Position numbers and translations under genes: made by a program
Assembly: GCF_004078655.1 (NCBI RefSeq)
Contig: NZ_RZNC01000004.1
Coordinates: 220,920-284,919 of the forward strand
Direction: 5' to 3'
Length of the DNA: 64,000 nt
Origin: Labedella populi
GTDB taxonomy: Bacteria; Actinomycetota; Actinomycetes; Actinomycetales; Microbacteriaceae
The notes under the pieces: model-generated
Told to the model about the DNA's origin: nothing
Seen by the model: the letters and a program-made list of their open reading frames with translations, nothing else
Database searches by the model: none
Part shown: piece by piece, positions 8,544 through 16,996 of the stretch
Position numbering within the stretch: position 1 is the stretch's first letter
How the letters are laid out: each line of letters starts with the position of its first letter

Positions 8544-8603
8544 GTGAGGTGTCGACATCGGTCGCCATTCCGGCTCGGATAGCGGCCGATTGTGACACCT
8601 CAC
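8544..8603. repeat. imperfect inverted repeat between gabT and gabD
   Basis: GTGAGGTGTC (8544-8553) pairs perfectly with GACACCTCAC (8594-8603). After three mismatches the pairing resumes with ATCGG against CCGAT (8586-8590). The structure lies in the 105-nt gap between gabT and gabD and would form in their shared transcript. It may be a partial terminator, an RNase processing site or an operator. Confidence 0.55.
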
Positions 8604-8619
8604 GAGAGGTAGAGGGGGG

Positions 8620-9981
8620 TCAGGAGGCGGCGAGCGCCTGGAGGACGACGTCGATGCCCTCGTCGAGCAGCGCGTCCGGGATGGTGAGCGGCGGCAGGAA
8701 CCGGATGATGTTCCCGTACGTCCCGCACGTCAGGACGATGACGCCCTCGGCGTGGGCGGCCTTCGCGACGCGACCCGTGAGCGTGGCGTCGGGCTCGTTC
8801 GTCTCGGGATCGACGAACTCGACCGCGATCATGGCACCCCGCCCGCGGACGTCGCCGATGCGCGCGTCCGACGCCGCCGCCTCCCGGAATCGCGAGACGA
8901 GTTTCTCGCCGATGCCGCGCGCCCGGTCGACGAGGCCGTCCTCCTCGTACGTCTCGATCGCCGCGAGGGCCGCAACGCACGCGAGCGGGTTTCCACCGTA
9001 GGTGCCGCCGAGTCCCCCGGCGTGCGGGGCGTCCATGATCTCGGCGCGACCGGTCACGGCGGAGAGGGGCAGTCCGCCCGCGATGCCCTTCGCCGTCACG
9101 ACGAGGTCGGGGACGATGCCCTCGTGGTCGGAGGCGAACATGTCGCCGGTGCGGGCGAAGCCGGTCTGGACCTCGTCGGCGATGAAGACGACGCCGTTCG
9201 CGCTCGCCCACTCGACGAGCGCGGGCAGGAAGCCCTCGGCGGGGACGACGAAGCCGCCCTCACCCTGTATCGGCTCGATGATGATCGCCGCGAGGTTGTC
9301 CGCGCCGATCTGCTTTTCGATGAGCGAGATCGCGCGCTTCGCCGCTTCCGGACCGGTGAGCCCGTCGCGGAAGGGGTAGGACATCGGCGCGCGGTAGATC
9401 TCCGAGGCGAAGGGGCCGAAGCCGCTCTTGTAAGGCATCGACTTCGCGGTGAGCGCCATCGTGAGGTTCGTGCGGCCGTGATACGCGTGGTCGAAGGCGA
9501 CGACGGCCTGCTTCTTCGTGTACGAACGCGCGATCTTGACGGCGTTCTCGACCGCTTCTGCGCCGGAGTTGAAGAGGGCGCTTCGCTTGTCGTGGTCACC
9601 GGGCGTGAGGCGGTTGAGCGCCTCGGCGACGGCGACGTACGAGTCGTACGGCGTGACCATGAAGCACGTGTGCGTGAAGTCGGCGACTTGCTGCTGGACC
9701 GCCGCGACGACGCGCGGTGCGCTGTTGCCGACTCCCGTGACCGCGATCCCCGAGCCGAGGTCGATGAGCGAGTTTCCGTCGACGTCCACGACGACGCCGC
9801 CGCCGGCGCGCGCCGCGAAGACCGGCATCGTCGTTCCCACCGCCGACGACACGGCCGCGAGCTTGCGCGTCATGAGTTCCTGCGACACGGGACCGGGGAT
9901 CTCGGTGACGAGGCGTCGTTCCTGCACGAGCTCGTCCCGGTCGAGGGTCTGAGCGGTGATCGTGGCGGTGTCGATGGACAT
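8620..9981 (-). CDS. gabT: 4-aminobutyrate aminotransferase
   Basis: A 453-residue class III PLP aminotransferase that transfers the amino group of GABA to 2-oxoglutarate, giving succinate semialdehyde. Visible motifs are NSGAEAVENAVKIAR, the Asp-containing FIADEVQTGFARTG and the PLP lysine in VVTAKGIAGGLPLSAV. The ATG at 9981 is preceded by GGGAGG at good spacing, and the family N-terminus TEIPGPVSQELMTRKLAAV follows shortly after. It is the first gene of the gabT-gabD-puo operon and diverges from the PucR-type regulator; the operator palindrome lies between them. Confidence 0.94.
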   Translation of the reverse strand: MSIDTATITAQTLDRDELVQERRLVTEIPGPVSQELMTRKLAAVSSAVGTTMPVFAARAGGGVVVDVDGNSLIDLGSGIAVTGVGNSAPRVVAAVQQQVADFTHTCFMVTPYDSYVAVAEALNRLTPGDHDKRSALFNSGAEAVENAVKIARSYTKKQAVVAFDHAYHGRTNLTMALTAKSMPYKSGFGPFASEIYRAPMSYPFRDGLTGPEAAKRAISLIEKQIGADNLAAIIIEPIQGEGGFVVPAEGFLPALVEWASANGVVFIADEVQTGFARTGDMFASDHEGIVPDLVVTAKGIAGGLPLSAVTGRAEIMDAPHAGGLGGTYGGNPLACVAALAAIETYEEDGLVDRARGIGEKLVSRFREAAASDARIGDVRGRGAMIAVEFVDPETNEPDATLTGRVAKAAHAEGVIVLTCGTYGNIIRFLPPLTIPDALLDEGIDVVLQALAAS

Positions 9982-10039
9982 GGTCCGTGCCTCCCGGAGC
10001 GTCGAAGCGGCCGGCCTGTGCGCCGATGCCGCTCCGCCC

Positions 10040-10045
10040 ATGCTA
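10040..10045 (-). promoter_or_regulatory. candidate -10 of the gabT operon
   Basis: TAGCAT on the minus strand lies about 60 nt before the gabT ATG. A start site near 10033 would place the 17-bp palindrome at about -43, a class II activator position. No good -35 hexamer is present, as expected for an activated promoter. Confidence 0.4.
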
Positions 10046-10067
10046 GAAGCCGCGGCACCCCGCGTCG

Positions 10068-10084
10068 ATGGACACTCTGTCCAT
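10068..10084. promoter_or_regulatory. 17-bp perfect palindrome, candidate PucR-type operator
   Basis: ATGGACA-CTC-TGTCCAT is a perfect inverted repeat with 7-bp arms in the divergent region between gabT and its probable regulator. It is the only clear palindrome in the gap. Its place upstream of both promoters fits a binding site for the PucR-type protein. Confidence 0.65.
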
Positions 10085-10123
10085 AAAGCCTGCTCAGGAT
10101 CGACACCATGGCATATCGGGTTC

Positions 10124-10129
10124 TAGACT
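10124..10129 (+). promoter_or_regulatory. -10 element, leaderless PucR-type regulator
   Basis: TAGACT stands 7 nt before the ATG at 10137, with no Shine-Dalgarno sequence. Confidence 0.55.
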
Positions 10130-10136
10130 CCTCAGC

Positions 10137-11621
10137 ATGCATCCCACCGTGCGCGCTCTCGTCGGTGAGGCGTCATTGCGGCTGACAGTGCTCGACGGCG
10201 GAGCGGACGGCGCGCTCGACGCCGAGGTGTCGTGGGCGCACAGCTCGGACCTCTCCGATCCGACGCCGTTCCTCGACCCCGGCCAGGTCCTGCTCACGAC
10301 AGGAACGCAGTTCGCGGCGGAGGGCGACCACCACGACGCGTACGTCGAGAGACTCACCGCTCGCGGAGTGGCCGCCCTGGGTTTCGGGACCGAGGTGGTC
10401 ACGGCCGGCACACCGGAGGCCCTCGTGCGCGCGTGCGCCACCCGGGGCCTCCCGCTCTTCGAGGTGCCGTATGACGTCCCCTTCATCGCGATCGCGCGCT
10501 TCGTCGCCGACCGTGTCGCCGCCGCCGAACACGCTCGTGACGCCTGGGCACTCGGGGCGATGCGCTCCATCTCGTTCGCCGCCCTGCGACCCGAGGGACT
10601 CGACGCGACGCTCGCGGAACTCGCCCGCCAGCTCGACCTGTCGGTGCTGTTGTTCGATGCGTCCGGCGCCGTGACCCACGGTGAGAGCGAAGGGGGACCC
10701 GCGCTCGCGGCCAGCCACCGGAGCGACATCGGGGCCGAGGCTGCGCGGCTCCTCCGCCGCGGCCAACGCTCCAGCTCGACGATGCACCTCGACGGCACGA
10801 CGGTCACCCTGCAGACGATCGGTCGCCGCTCCGAGCTCCGCGGCGCTCTGGCCGTCGTGGGCGAACGCGACCTCGACGCATCCGACCAGACCGTCGTGAC
10901 GAGCGTCGTGGCCCTCGTCGGCGTCGCGCTCGAGCAAGGGCGCATCCTCTCCCGGGCCCGCTCCGCCGTTCGCAGCGCGGCGGTGCGAGCCCTCCTCGAC
11001 GGCCGCGCCGACCTCGCCGCCGCCGTCCTCGCCGAGTTGGGAGAGCGCGTTGCCGAGGGAGAGGTGATCGTCGCCCGCGTCCAGCCCGGCGACGGCACGA
11101 CGGCCGACTCCCGTGCGGCGAATGCGGCGGTCCTCGACGCGTGGATCGACGACGGTCGCGTGCTCATCGGTACGCCGCAACGGATCCGTGCCGCAGCAGG
11201 CGCGCTCGTTCATGACGGTGCACGCATCGGCGTCTCGGCACCCACACGTCTCCCCGACCTCCCGCGTGCCCATCGCGAGGCCGGAGCGGCGCTCGCCGCC
11301 GCGACCGCCGCATCTCCCGTCGTGCACGCCGGGGAGCTCGGCTCCCGCGGCGTCGATTGGTTGCTCGAGCGACCGGGTTCCCGGGATATCGCAGCCGCCG
11401 TCCTGCGGCCGATCGCGCATGACGCGGCGCTTCTCGCGAGTCTCGAGGCCTGGCTCGAGGCGAATGGGCAGACGGATCCGGCCGCCCGCCGCCTCGGCGT
11501 GCACCGGCACACCCTCCGCGCGCGGATCTCGACGATCGAGCAGCTCATCGGACGGGACCTCTCCTCGTTCGCCGCTCGGACGGAGGCGTGGATCGCCCTC
11601 CGCGCCACCGCAGAAGACTGA
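10137..11621 (+). CDS. PucR family transcriptional regulator
   Basis: A 494-residue regulator with a PucR N-terminal ligand-sensing domain (about residues 5-125), a central GGDEF-like/CdaR-type region and a C-terminal PucR helix-turn-helix (about residues 435-490, with AARRLGVHRHTLRARISTIE). Known members activate purine, proline or GABA catabolism in response to a substrate. Divergence from gabT and the palindrome between them make it the likely activator of the gab/puo operon. The start ATG at 10137 is preferred over the ORF start at 10068 because it follows a TAGACT -10 by 7 nt and the family N-terminus begins here. Confidence 0.88.
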   Translation: MHPTVRALVGEASLRLTVLDGGADGALDAEVSWAHSSDLSDPTPFLDPGQVLLTTGTQFAAEGDHHDAYVERLTARGVAALGFGTEVVTAGTPEALVRACATRGLPLFEVPYDVPFIAIARFVADRVAAAEHARDAWALGAMRSISFAALRPEGLDATLAELARQLDLSVLLFDASGAVTHGESEGGPALAASHRSDIGAEAARLLRRGQRSSSTMHLDGTTVTLQTIGRRSELRGALAVVGERDLDASDQTVVTSVVALVGVALEQGRILSRARSAVRSAAVRALLDGRADLAAAVLAELGERVAEGEVIVARVQPGDGTTADSRAANAAVLDAWIDDGRVLIGTPQRIRAAAGALVHDGARIGVSAPTRLPDLPRAHREAGAALAAATAASPVVHAGELGSRGVDWLLERPGSRDIAAAVLRPIAHDAALLASLEAWLEANGQTDPAARRLGVHRHTLRARISTIEQLIGRDLSSFAARTEAWIALRATAED

Positions 11622-11682
11622 TGTGTCCCCTCCCCCTCGCGTCGACCGCCCCTGGGCGGAGGCGTTCGCTCCGCGGAACCCC

Positions 11683-11688
11683 TAGCGT
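11683..11688 (+). promoter_or_regulatory. -10 element, leaderless CPBP gene
   Basis: TAGCGT stands 6 nt before the ATG at 11695. Confidence 0.5.
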
Positions 11689-11694
11689 GAAGTC

Positions 11695-12735
11695 ATGACC
11701 GAGTTCACGCCACCTTCGCCGTCGGCCGGGTCCGGAATCCCGGCGCCCGCTGCCGATCCGACGTCGCCGCCCACCGCGACCGCCACGACCGTGACCGCGA
11801 CCTACGACCACGCCCTCCGCGTCGCTCCCGCCTGGTGGCGCGGTGCCCTCGCGATCATCCTCCTCGCCGGGGTGTTCCTCGTTCTCTCGGTCGCACTGAG
11901 CGTCGCTGCGATCGCCGTCGATCTGCTGACGGGAGCGTACTCACTCGACGACCTCACGTCGGGGGCCATCACCCTCACCCCGTGGTCGATGCTCGCCAAC
12001 AACCTCGCCCTCGCGGCGATGTGGCCGGTCGCGGTGCTCCTGCAGTGGTGGCTCTTCGGCGTCCGACCGCGGTGGATGTCGTCGGTCGAGGGCCGGTTCC
12101 GCTGGAACTGGGTCGGCCGCCTCGCGCTCGTCATCGTGCCGGTGTGGGCGGTCTACGTCGGGGGGTCGTTCCTCCTCTCGCCGCTCGACGCCGTGGTGAT
12201 CGACGGCACCGTCATCGCCATGGTCGCCGTCGTCATCCTGACGACTCCACTGCAATCCGCCGGAGAGGAGTTCGGTACGCGGGGACTCATCCAGCGTTCG
12301 GCGGGCTCCTGGCTCGCAAACCCGACGGCTGCTTTCGTCGTGGGCACGCTCGTGTCCGGGGCGATCTTCGCCGTCGCGCACCTCGCGGGGGACCCGTGGC
12401 TCATCGCCTACTATTTCGTCTTCGGCGCCTCTCTCTCCCTCACCGCGCGCGGCACGGGCGGGCTCGAGGCCCCCATCCTCATCCACGTGACGAACAACGT
12501 GCTCCTCCTCGTTCCCACGGCGCTCATGTCACAGACGGACCAGGTCTTCCAGCGCGACGCCGGGACCGGCGGGCCGTTCATGCTCGTCCCGATGGCGATG
12601 TGCATCCTCGGGGCCGCCCTCAGCATCTGGTGGGCGCGACGGAACCGTGTCGTCACGGTGGCGCCACTCCCCCCGTCCCGCGTCGCGGCACCGGTCCCCG
12701 CGATCGACACCCGGGCGAGTGGTCCGCTCCTCTGA
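11695..12735 (+). CDS. CPBP family intramembrane protease
   Basis: A 346-residue multi-pass membrane protein of the CAAX prenyl protease / bacteriocin-processing (ABI, Rce1-like) family. All three active-site motifs are visible: EEFGTRG (EExxxR) near residue 190, IFAVAHLAG (FxxxH) near residue 225 and HVTNN (HxxxN) near residue 263. About eight hydrophobic segments are seen, with a proline/threonine-rich cytoplasmic N-terminus of about 45 residues. No bacteriocin or prenylated substrate gene is nearby, so the substrate is unknown. Confidence 0.88.
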   Translation: MTEFTPPSPSAGSGIPAPAADPTSPPTATATTVTATYDHALRVAPAWWRGALAIILLAGVFLVLSVALSVAAIAVDLLTGAYSLDDLTSGAITLTPWSMLANNLALAAMWPVAVLLQWWLFGVRPRWMSSVEGRFRWNWVGRLALVIVPVWAVYVGGSFLLSPLDAVVIDGTVIAMVAVVILTTPLQSAGEEFGTRGLIQRSAGSWLANPTAAFVVGTLVSGAIFAVAHLAGDPWLIAYYFVFGASLSLTARGTGGLEAPILIHVTNNVLLLVPTALMSQTDQVFQRDAGTGGPFMLVPMAMCILGAALSIWWARRNRVVTVAPLPPSRVAAPVPAIDTRASGPLL

Positions 12736-12744
12736 ACGGGCTGC

Positions 12745-13752
12745 TCACCGCTCGAGGGCGCTCCGGAGCCAACGACGGACCTCGGTCTTCGCATGCTCTC
12801 GCACCGGTCGGCGCGACAGCATCACATCGTGAAGCGCCCCCTCGATCCGGGCGACGGTCACCGTCGGGGCGAGTTGGAGCGATCGACGGGCGATGTCGGC
12901 GACGTCGAGCACACCGTCGGTCTCGAGCATGAGCGGGGACCACTGAGGCTGCAATGTCGAGCGCGCGGACACGAGCGTGAGCACCCGCGCGTCGATCGAG
13001 AGGCCCGCCGCGACGGACGCGTGTCCCGCGAGTACCGCACGCAGCCACGCGCGATGCGTGCGGAATCCGCGCTCGGGCCGCCAGCGCAAATCGTAGTCCC
13101 ACTCCCCTTCCATCGTCGAGGAGACGGCGCGGGTGTAGTAGCCGAAGTCGACGTTCGGCAGCATGCCCAGCGGATCGACGCGTACGCTCATCTCGAGCAC
13201 CAGCGACAACGCGACGCGGCCGAATTGATGGGCTTGGAACTCGAGCCAGGGGCTGTTGAGGACGAGGGCCGCGACCCGGCCGGGGTGCCGGTCCGTCCAC
13301 AGGCTCAGGGTGAGTCCCCCCGACGAGTGCCCCATGAGGATCAACGGTCTCGACGGGTGGTCGTCGGCCCCGTGGCCCATGGCGGCGAGGGCCGCCTCGA
13401 TGTCCTCGTCGTAGGTCTCGAGCGACGTCACGAAGCCGGGTGTCTGATGGTCGAGCAGACTGCGCCCGTACTTCCGCAGGTCGACCGCGTGGAAGCGTGC
13501 ACCCGTCGACGCCCAGAATTCGGCGAGTTCGCGCTGGAAGAAGTAGTCGGACCAACCGTGAACGTACAGGACGTCCGCGCCTCGTGCCGGGTGCGGTCCG
13601 CCCACGTGCAGGACGGCGCGGGCCCACGAGTCGCGGGGGCGGTGACGCACGAGAGTCGCGCGCACCTCCCCCTCGTCGTCGTCCGCGAGGGGCAGCACGA
13701 GCTGCTCGAAGTCGTCTCCGAGCACGTCGTCCCGCCACTGCCCCTCCGCCAT
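12745..13752 (-). CDS. alpha/beta hydrolase (serine aminopeptidase S33-like)
   Basis: A 335-residue cytoplasmic alpha/beta-hydrolase of the monoacylglycerol lipase / Hydrolase_4 type. The nucleophile elbow is LMGHSSGGLTLSLW (GHSSG) near residue 132, an oxyanion region is VLYVHGWSDYFF, and the probable catalytic His is in EGALHDVML near residue 305. The ATG at 13752 (MAEGQWRDD) is the first start after the upstream gene's stop. The gene ends 9 nt from the converging CPBP gene. Likely a lipase or esterase; the substrate is not predictable. Confidence 0.85.
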   Translation of the reverse strand: MAEGQWRDDVLGDDFEQLVLPLADDDEGEVRATLVRHRPRDSWARAVLHVGGPHPARGADVLYVHGWSDYFFQRELAEFWASTGARFHAVDLRKYGRSLLDHQTPGFVTSLETYDEDIEAALAAMGHGADDHPSRPLILMGHSSGGLTLSLWTDRHPGRVAALVLNSPWLEFQAHQFGRVALSLVLEMSVRVDPLGMLPNVDFGYYTRAVSSTMEGEWDYDLRWRPERGFRTHRAWLRAVLAGHASVAAGLSIDARVLTLVSARSTLQPQWSPLMLETDGVLDVADIARRSLQLAPTVTVARIEGALHDVMLSRRPVREHAKTEVRRWLRSALER

Positions 13753-13763
13753 GACGTGTGGCG

Positions 13764-14324
13764 TTACGAGGTCCGGTTGCGCCCGAGGCGGTCGAGGAGG
13801 ATCGCCGCGATGAAGACCGCGATGTACTCGATCGACTGAGAGAGGGTGCCGACGATCCCACTGCTGACGAAGCTCGCCAGGAAGTCGCCACCCTCGACGA
13901 GTGTGAGCACCGTCGTGAGGAGGAAGAGTGCTGCGGCCCCGAGTCCGCCGGCGATGAGCGCGCTGCGGAGGAACGCGGTTCGCGTGGCCGCGCGATCGAT
14001 CGGCGACACGAACGCCGCGCCGACGAAGGCCAGGCCCGCGAATGCGATCGGGAGCACGAGATACATGAGCCTCTGACCGATGTACTCGCTGCCGTAGCCG
14101 AACGTCAGGGTGCTGACGGTATTGAGGATCGTCAGCACGACGGCGACGACGACCACGGCGATCGCGCCGACGAGCGGTTCCCGAAACGATCGCGGAGGAC
14201 GCTGGCCGGCGGAGGGGGCACCGTACTGCTGACCGTACGGCTGCTGCTGCGGGTAGGGCTGAGGCTGCCCGGACGGCTGCTGCGGCCACGGATTCTGGCC
14301 CGGATTCCCCTGATCGTTGGTCAT
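13764..14324 (-). CDS. membrane protein with Pro/Gln-rich N-terminus
   Basis: A 186-residue protein with a cytoplasmic N-terminal tail of about 45 residues rich in Pro, Gln, Gly and Tyr (QPQPYPQQQPYGQQYG), followed by four predicted membrane helices. Such tails are common in actinobacterial membrane proteins and are likely disordered. No domain of known function is recognised. It has its own leaderless promoter and lies 11 nt upstream of the hydrolase gene, so the two are probably cotranscribed. Confidence 0.75.
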   Translation of the reverse strand: MTNDQGNPGQNPWPQQPSGQPQPYPQQQPYGQQYGAPSAGQRPPRSFREPLVGAIAVVVVAVVLTILNTVSTLTFGYGSEYIGQRLMYLVLPIAFAGLAFVGAAFVSPIDRAATRTAFLRSALIAGGLGAAALFLLTTVLTLVEGGDFLASFVSSGIVGTLSQSIEYIAVFIAAILLDRLGRNRTS

Positions 14325-14330
14325 GGCGTC

Positions 14331-14336
14331 AGCCTA
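14331..14336 (-). promoter_or_regulatory. -10 element, leaderless membrane protein gene
   Basis: TAGGCT on the minus strand ends 6 nt before the ATG at 14324. Confidence 0.6.
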
Positions 14337-14383
14337 TCGACGCCATCCCCGCCACGCAGGGATGGCGGGTGTGGAGAACTCCC

Positions 14384-15778
14384 CTAGTCGGAGACGTGCG
14401 TCGAGCCGTCGACATCCGAGGAGACGCGATCGAGCGAGACGTCCACCATCTCCTCACGCGGGACGACCTTCACTCGCTCGCGGCCCCGGGCAGCGCCGAG
14501 GGCGAGCTCGTGCTGATCGAGCCGGTGCCAGCCGTCGAGCGTCGTGAATTCGACGCCGCGCTCAGCGAGCAGGGCGGGGACGCTCTCTTCGTCCGGGTGC
14601 GCTGGGCTCCACCAGTCGCTCTGGTCTCCGACGAGGTGCGAGATGGTCTCCATCGCGTCGGACTTGGTGTGGCCGATGAGGCCGACGGGTCCACGCTTGA
14701 TCCAGCCCGTGGCGTAGACGCCCGACAGGATCTCGTTGCTCTCGGCGTGCAACACGCGACCCTCGTGGTTGGGGATGACGCCGTGCTCCTCGTCGAACGG
14801 GACACCGGCGAGCGGGGAGCCGAAGTAGCCCACGGCGCGGTAGAACGCCTGGATCGGGATTTCCCGGATCTCGCCCGTGCCGACGACACCGCCCTCGCCG
14901 TCCGGTCGGGTGCGCTCGTAGCGGAAGGCCGACACGCGGCCGGTGCCGTCGTCGACGAGACCGAGCGGCTTCGCGTAGAAGTGGAGGTGCAGGCGGCGGC
15001 TCGCCGACCCCGTCTCGCGCTGGCGCCACTGCTGCAGTACCCGGTCGATGACCATGACCTGCTTGTTCGACGCGACCGCGAGCTTCGACGCGTCGTCGTA
15101 GTCGAAGTCCTCGTCGTAGACGATCATGTCGACGTCGCGCAACTCGCCGAGCTCGCGGAGTTCGAGCGGCGTGAACTTCACCTGTGCAGGGCCCCGGCGG
15201 CCGAATACGTGCACGTCGGTGACCGGAGAGGCCTTGAGACCCTCGTAGACGTTGTCGGGGACCTCGGTCGTGAGGAGGTCGTCGGCGTGCTTCGCGAGGA
15301 TCCGCGAGATGTCGAGGGCGACGTTTCCGTTGCCGAGCACCGCGACCTCGCGGGCCTCGAGCGGCCACGTGCGCGGCACGTCGGGGTGGCCGTCGAACCA
15401 GTTGACGAAGTCCGCGGCGCCGTACGAGCCCTCGAGGTCGATGCCCTCGATGTCGAGCGGAGCGTCGCGCACGGCTCCCGTCGAGAAGATGACGGCGTGG
15501 TAGTGCTGCTTGAGGTCGTCGAGAGTGATGTCGGTGCCGAAGTCGACGTTGCCGAAAATGCGGATGTCGCCTCGGTCGAGCACATCACGGAGGGCGTTGA
15601 TGATGCCCTTGATACGGGGGTGGTCGGGTGCGACACCGTAGCGCACGAGGCCGTAGGGTGCGGGGAGTCGCTCGAAGAGATCGATCGAGACGTCGAACGC
15701 CCGCTCGTGCTTGAGCAGGATGTCCGCTGCATAGATGCCGGCGGGGCCGGCTCCGACGATCGCGAGTCTCAACTTCAC
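14384..15778 (-). CDS. fprA: ferredoxin/adrenodoxin-type NADP+ reductase (FprA-like)
   Basis: A 464-residue flavoprotein of the adrenodoxin reductase type (FprA of mycobacteria), which moves electrons between NADPH and ferredoxins. The FAD motif LAIVGAGPAGIYAADILLKH is at the N-terminus, APYGLVRYGVAPDHP is diagnostic of the family, the NADP-binding VAVLGNGNVALDISRIL is near residue 145, and ATGWIKRGPVGLIGHTKSDA is the C-terminal signature. The start is GTG at 15778 with AAGGAG upstream. It is followed by an unrelated membrane protein and preceded by the prenyl synthase gene on the same strand. Confidence 0.92.
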   Translation of the reverse strand: MKLRLAIVGAGPAGIYAADILLKHERAFDVSIDLFERLPAPYGLVRYGVAPDHPRIKGIINALRDVLDRGDIRIFGNVDFGTDITLDDLKQHYHAVIFSTGAVRDAPLDIEGIDLEGSYGAADFVNWFDGHPDVPRTWPLEAREVAVLGNGNVALDISRILAKHADDLLTTEVPDNVYEGLKASPVTDVHVFGRRGPAQVKFTPLELRELGELRDVDMIVYDEDFDYDDASKLAVASNKQVMVIDRVLQQWRQRETGSASRRLHLHFYAKPLGLVDDGTGRVSAFRYERTRPDGEGGVVGTGEIREIPIQAFYRAVGYFGSPLAGVPFDEEHGVIPNHEGRVLHAESNEILSGVYATGWIKRGPVGLIGHTKSDAMETISHLVGDQSDWWSPAHPDEESVPALLAERGVEFTTLDGWHRLDQHELALGAARGRERVKVVPREEMVDVSLDRVSSDVDGSTHVSD

Positions 15779-15848
15779 GGGGCGTTCTCCTTGCTGACGG
15801 ACGGCGCCGGGCGCGTCCGAGGTGCGATGATGCCGCGAGCGGCGATGG

Positions 15849-16907
15849 TCAGCTGCTGCGTTCGACGATCGAGTCGGCGAATCGCGTGAGCGCGTTCTTG
15901 ATGGGTCCCTTGGGGAGCACGTCGAGGGCCTCGACGGCCTCGCGCGCCCACCGGTGGGCCTCGGCGAGCGTGTCGGCGGTCGCGGGGTGGCCGCGGAGCT
16001 CCGCGATGGCCGCGTCGAAGTCCGCGGAGTCCTCGCCGGCCCTCGCACCCCGCTCGATGCGCTCGAGAAGTGCGGCACTGGCCGCGTCGCTCGCGGCGCG
16101 TTCACGCAGGATGAGCAGCGGCAGCGTCACGACGCCGGCCTTGATGTCCGTGCCGGGCACCTTGCCCGTCTGCTCCGGCGCGGCCGAGAGGTCGATGACG
16201 TCGTCGACGAGCTGGAAGGCGACGCCGACCTTCTCGCCGTACTCGACGACGGCCGCCTCGTACTCCGACGGGGCGTTCGAGAAGATAACTCCGGCCTGGG
16301 CGGCGGCCGCGATGAGGGAGCCGGTCTTGTCGGCGAGGACCTGGATGTAGTGCGCGCGCGGGTCGTCGCCCTCCTTGGGGCCGACGGTCTCGTGCAGCTG
16401 ACCGAGGACGAGGCGCTCGAACGTCTCGGCCTGGAGGCGGATGGCTCCCTCGCCGAGGCTCGCCATGAGGTTCGACGCGCGCGCGAAGAGGAGGTCGCCC
16501 GTGAGGATCGCGATGGAGTTGCCCCACACCGTATGGGCGCTCGGAACGCCTCGGCGGCGATCCGCGTGATCCATGACGTCGTCATGGTAGAGCGACGCGA
16601 GGTGGGTGATCTCGATGGCCTTCGCCGCCGTCACGACGTCATCCGTCACGCCCTCGCCCAGGTGCGCGGTGAGCAGCAGGAGCATGGGACGCACGCGCTT
16701 GCCGCCCGCTTCGAGCAGGTAACGGCTGGTGGCATCGGCGAGGTCGTCGGTGAAGCTCAGTTCGGCGGCGAGGCTCGCTTCGACGGCGTCCAAACCCTCC
16801 TCGATCGCGGAGAGCAAACGCTTCGTCTCGGGGGTGGCGAACATCCGTTCGGCGAGCCCCAACTGCTTGGACAGGCTCGACCCTCGCGTGGGGGCGCTTG
16901 GATTCAC
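15849..16907 (-). CDS. long-chain polyprenyl diphosphate synthase
   Basis: A 352-residue all-trans isoprenyl diphosphate synthase. Both aspartate-rich motifs are present: SLYHDDVMDHADRRRG (first DDxxD-type) near residue 112 and FQLVDDVIDL (second) near residue 237. It probably makes the side chain of menaquinone (for example hepta- to nonaprenyl diphosphate), which MenA would attach. The men genes start about 5 kb downstream. The start is a GTG 6 nt after a TAGGCT -10. Chain length cannot be assigned without structural comparison. Confidence 0.9.
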   Translation of the reverse strand: MNPSAPTRGSSLSKQLGLAERMFATPETKRLLSAIEEGLDAVEASLAAELSFTDDLADATSRYLLEAGGKRVRPMLLLLTAHLGEGVTDDVVTAAKAIEITHLASLYHDDVMDHADRRRGVPSAHTVWGNSIAILTGDLLFARASNLMASLGEGAIRLQAETFERLVLGQLHETVGPKEGDDPRAHYIQVLADKTGSLIAAAAQAGVIFSNAPSEYEAAVVEYGEKVGVAFQLVDDVIDLSAAPEQTGKVPGTDIKAGVVTLPLLILRERAASDAASAALLERIERGARAGEDSADFDAAIAELRGHPATADTLAEAHRWAREAVEALDVLPKGPIKNALTRFADSIVERSS

Positions 16908-16913
16908 ACCCTC

Positions 16914-16919
16914 AGCCTA
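16914..16919 (-). promoter_or_regulatory. -10 element, leaderless prenyl synthase gene
   Basis: TAGGCT on the minus strand ends 6 nt before the GTG at 16907. Confidence 0.6.
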
Positions 16920-16996
16920 TCCGAGCGCCCATGCCACGCCGACGGGGTAGCAGCGGACTGGCAGCAACATCGCCGACGGAGCGCTCGCGCTGCAGG

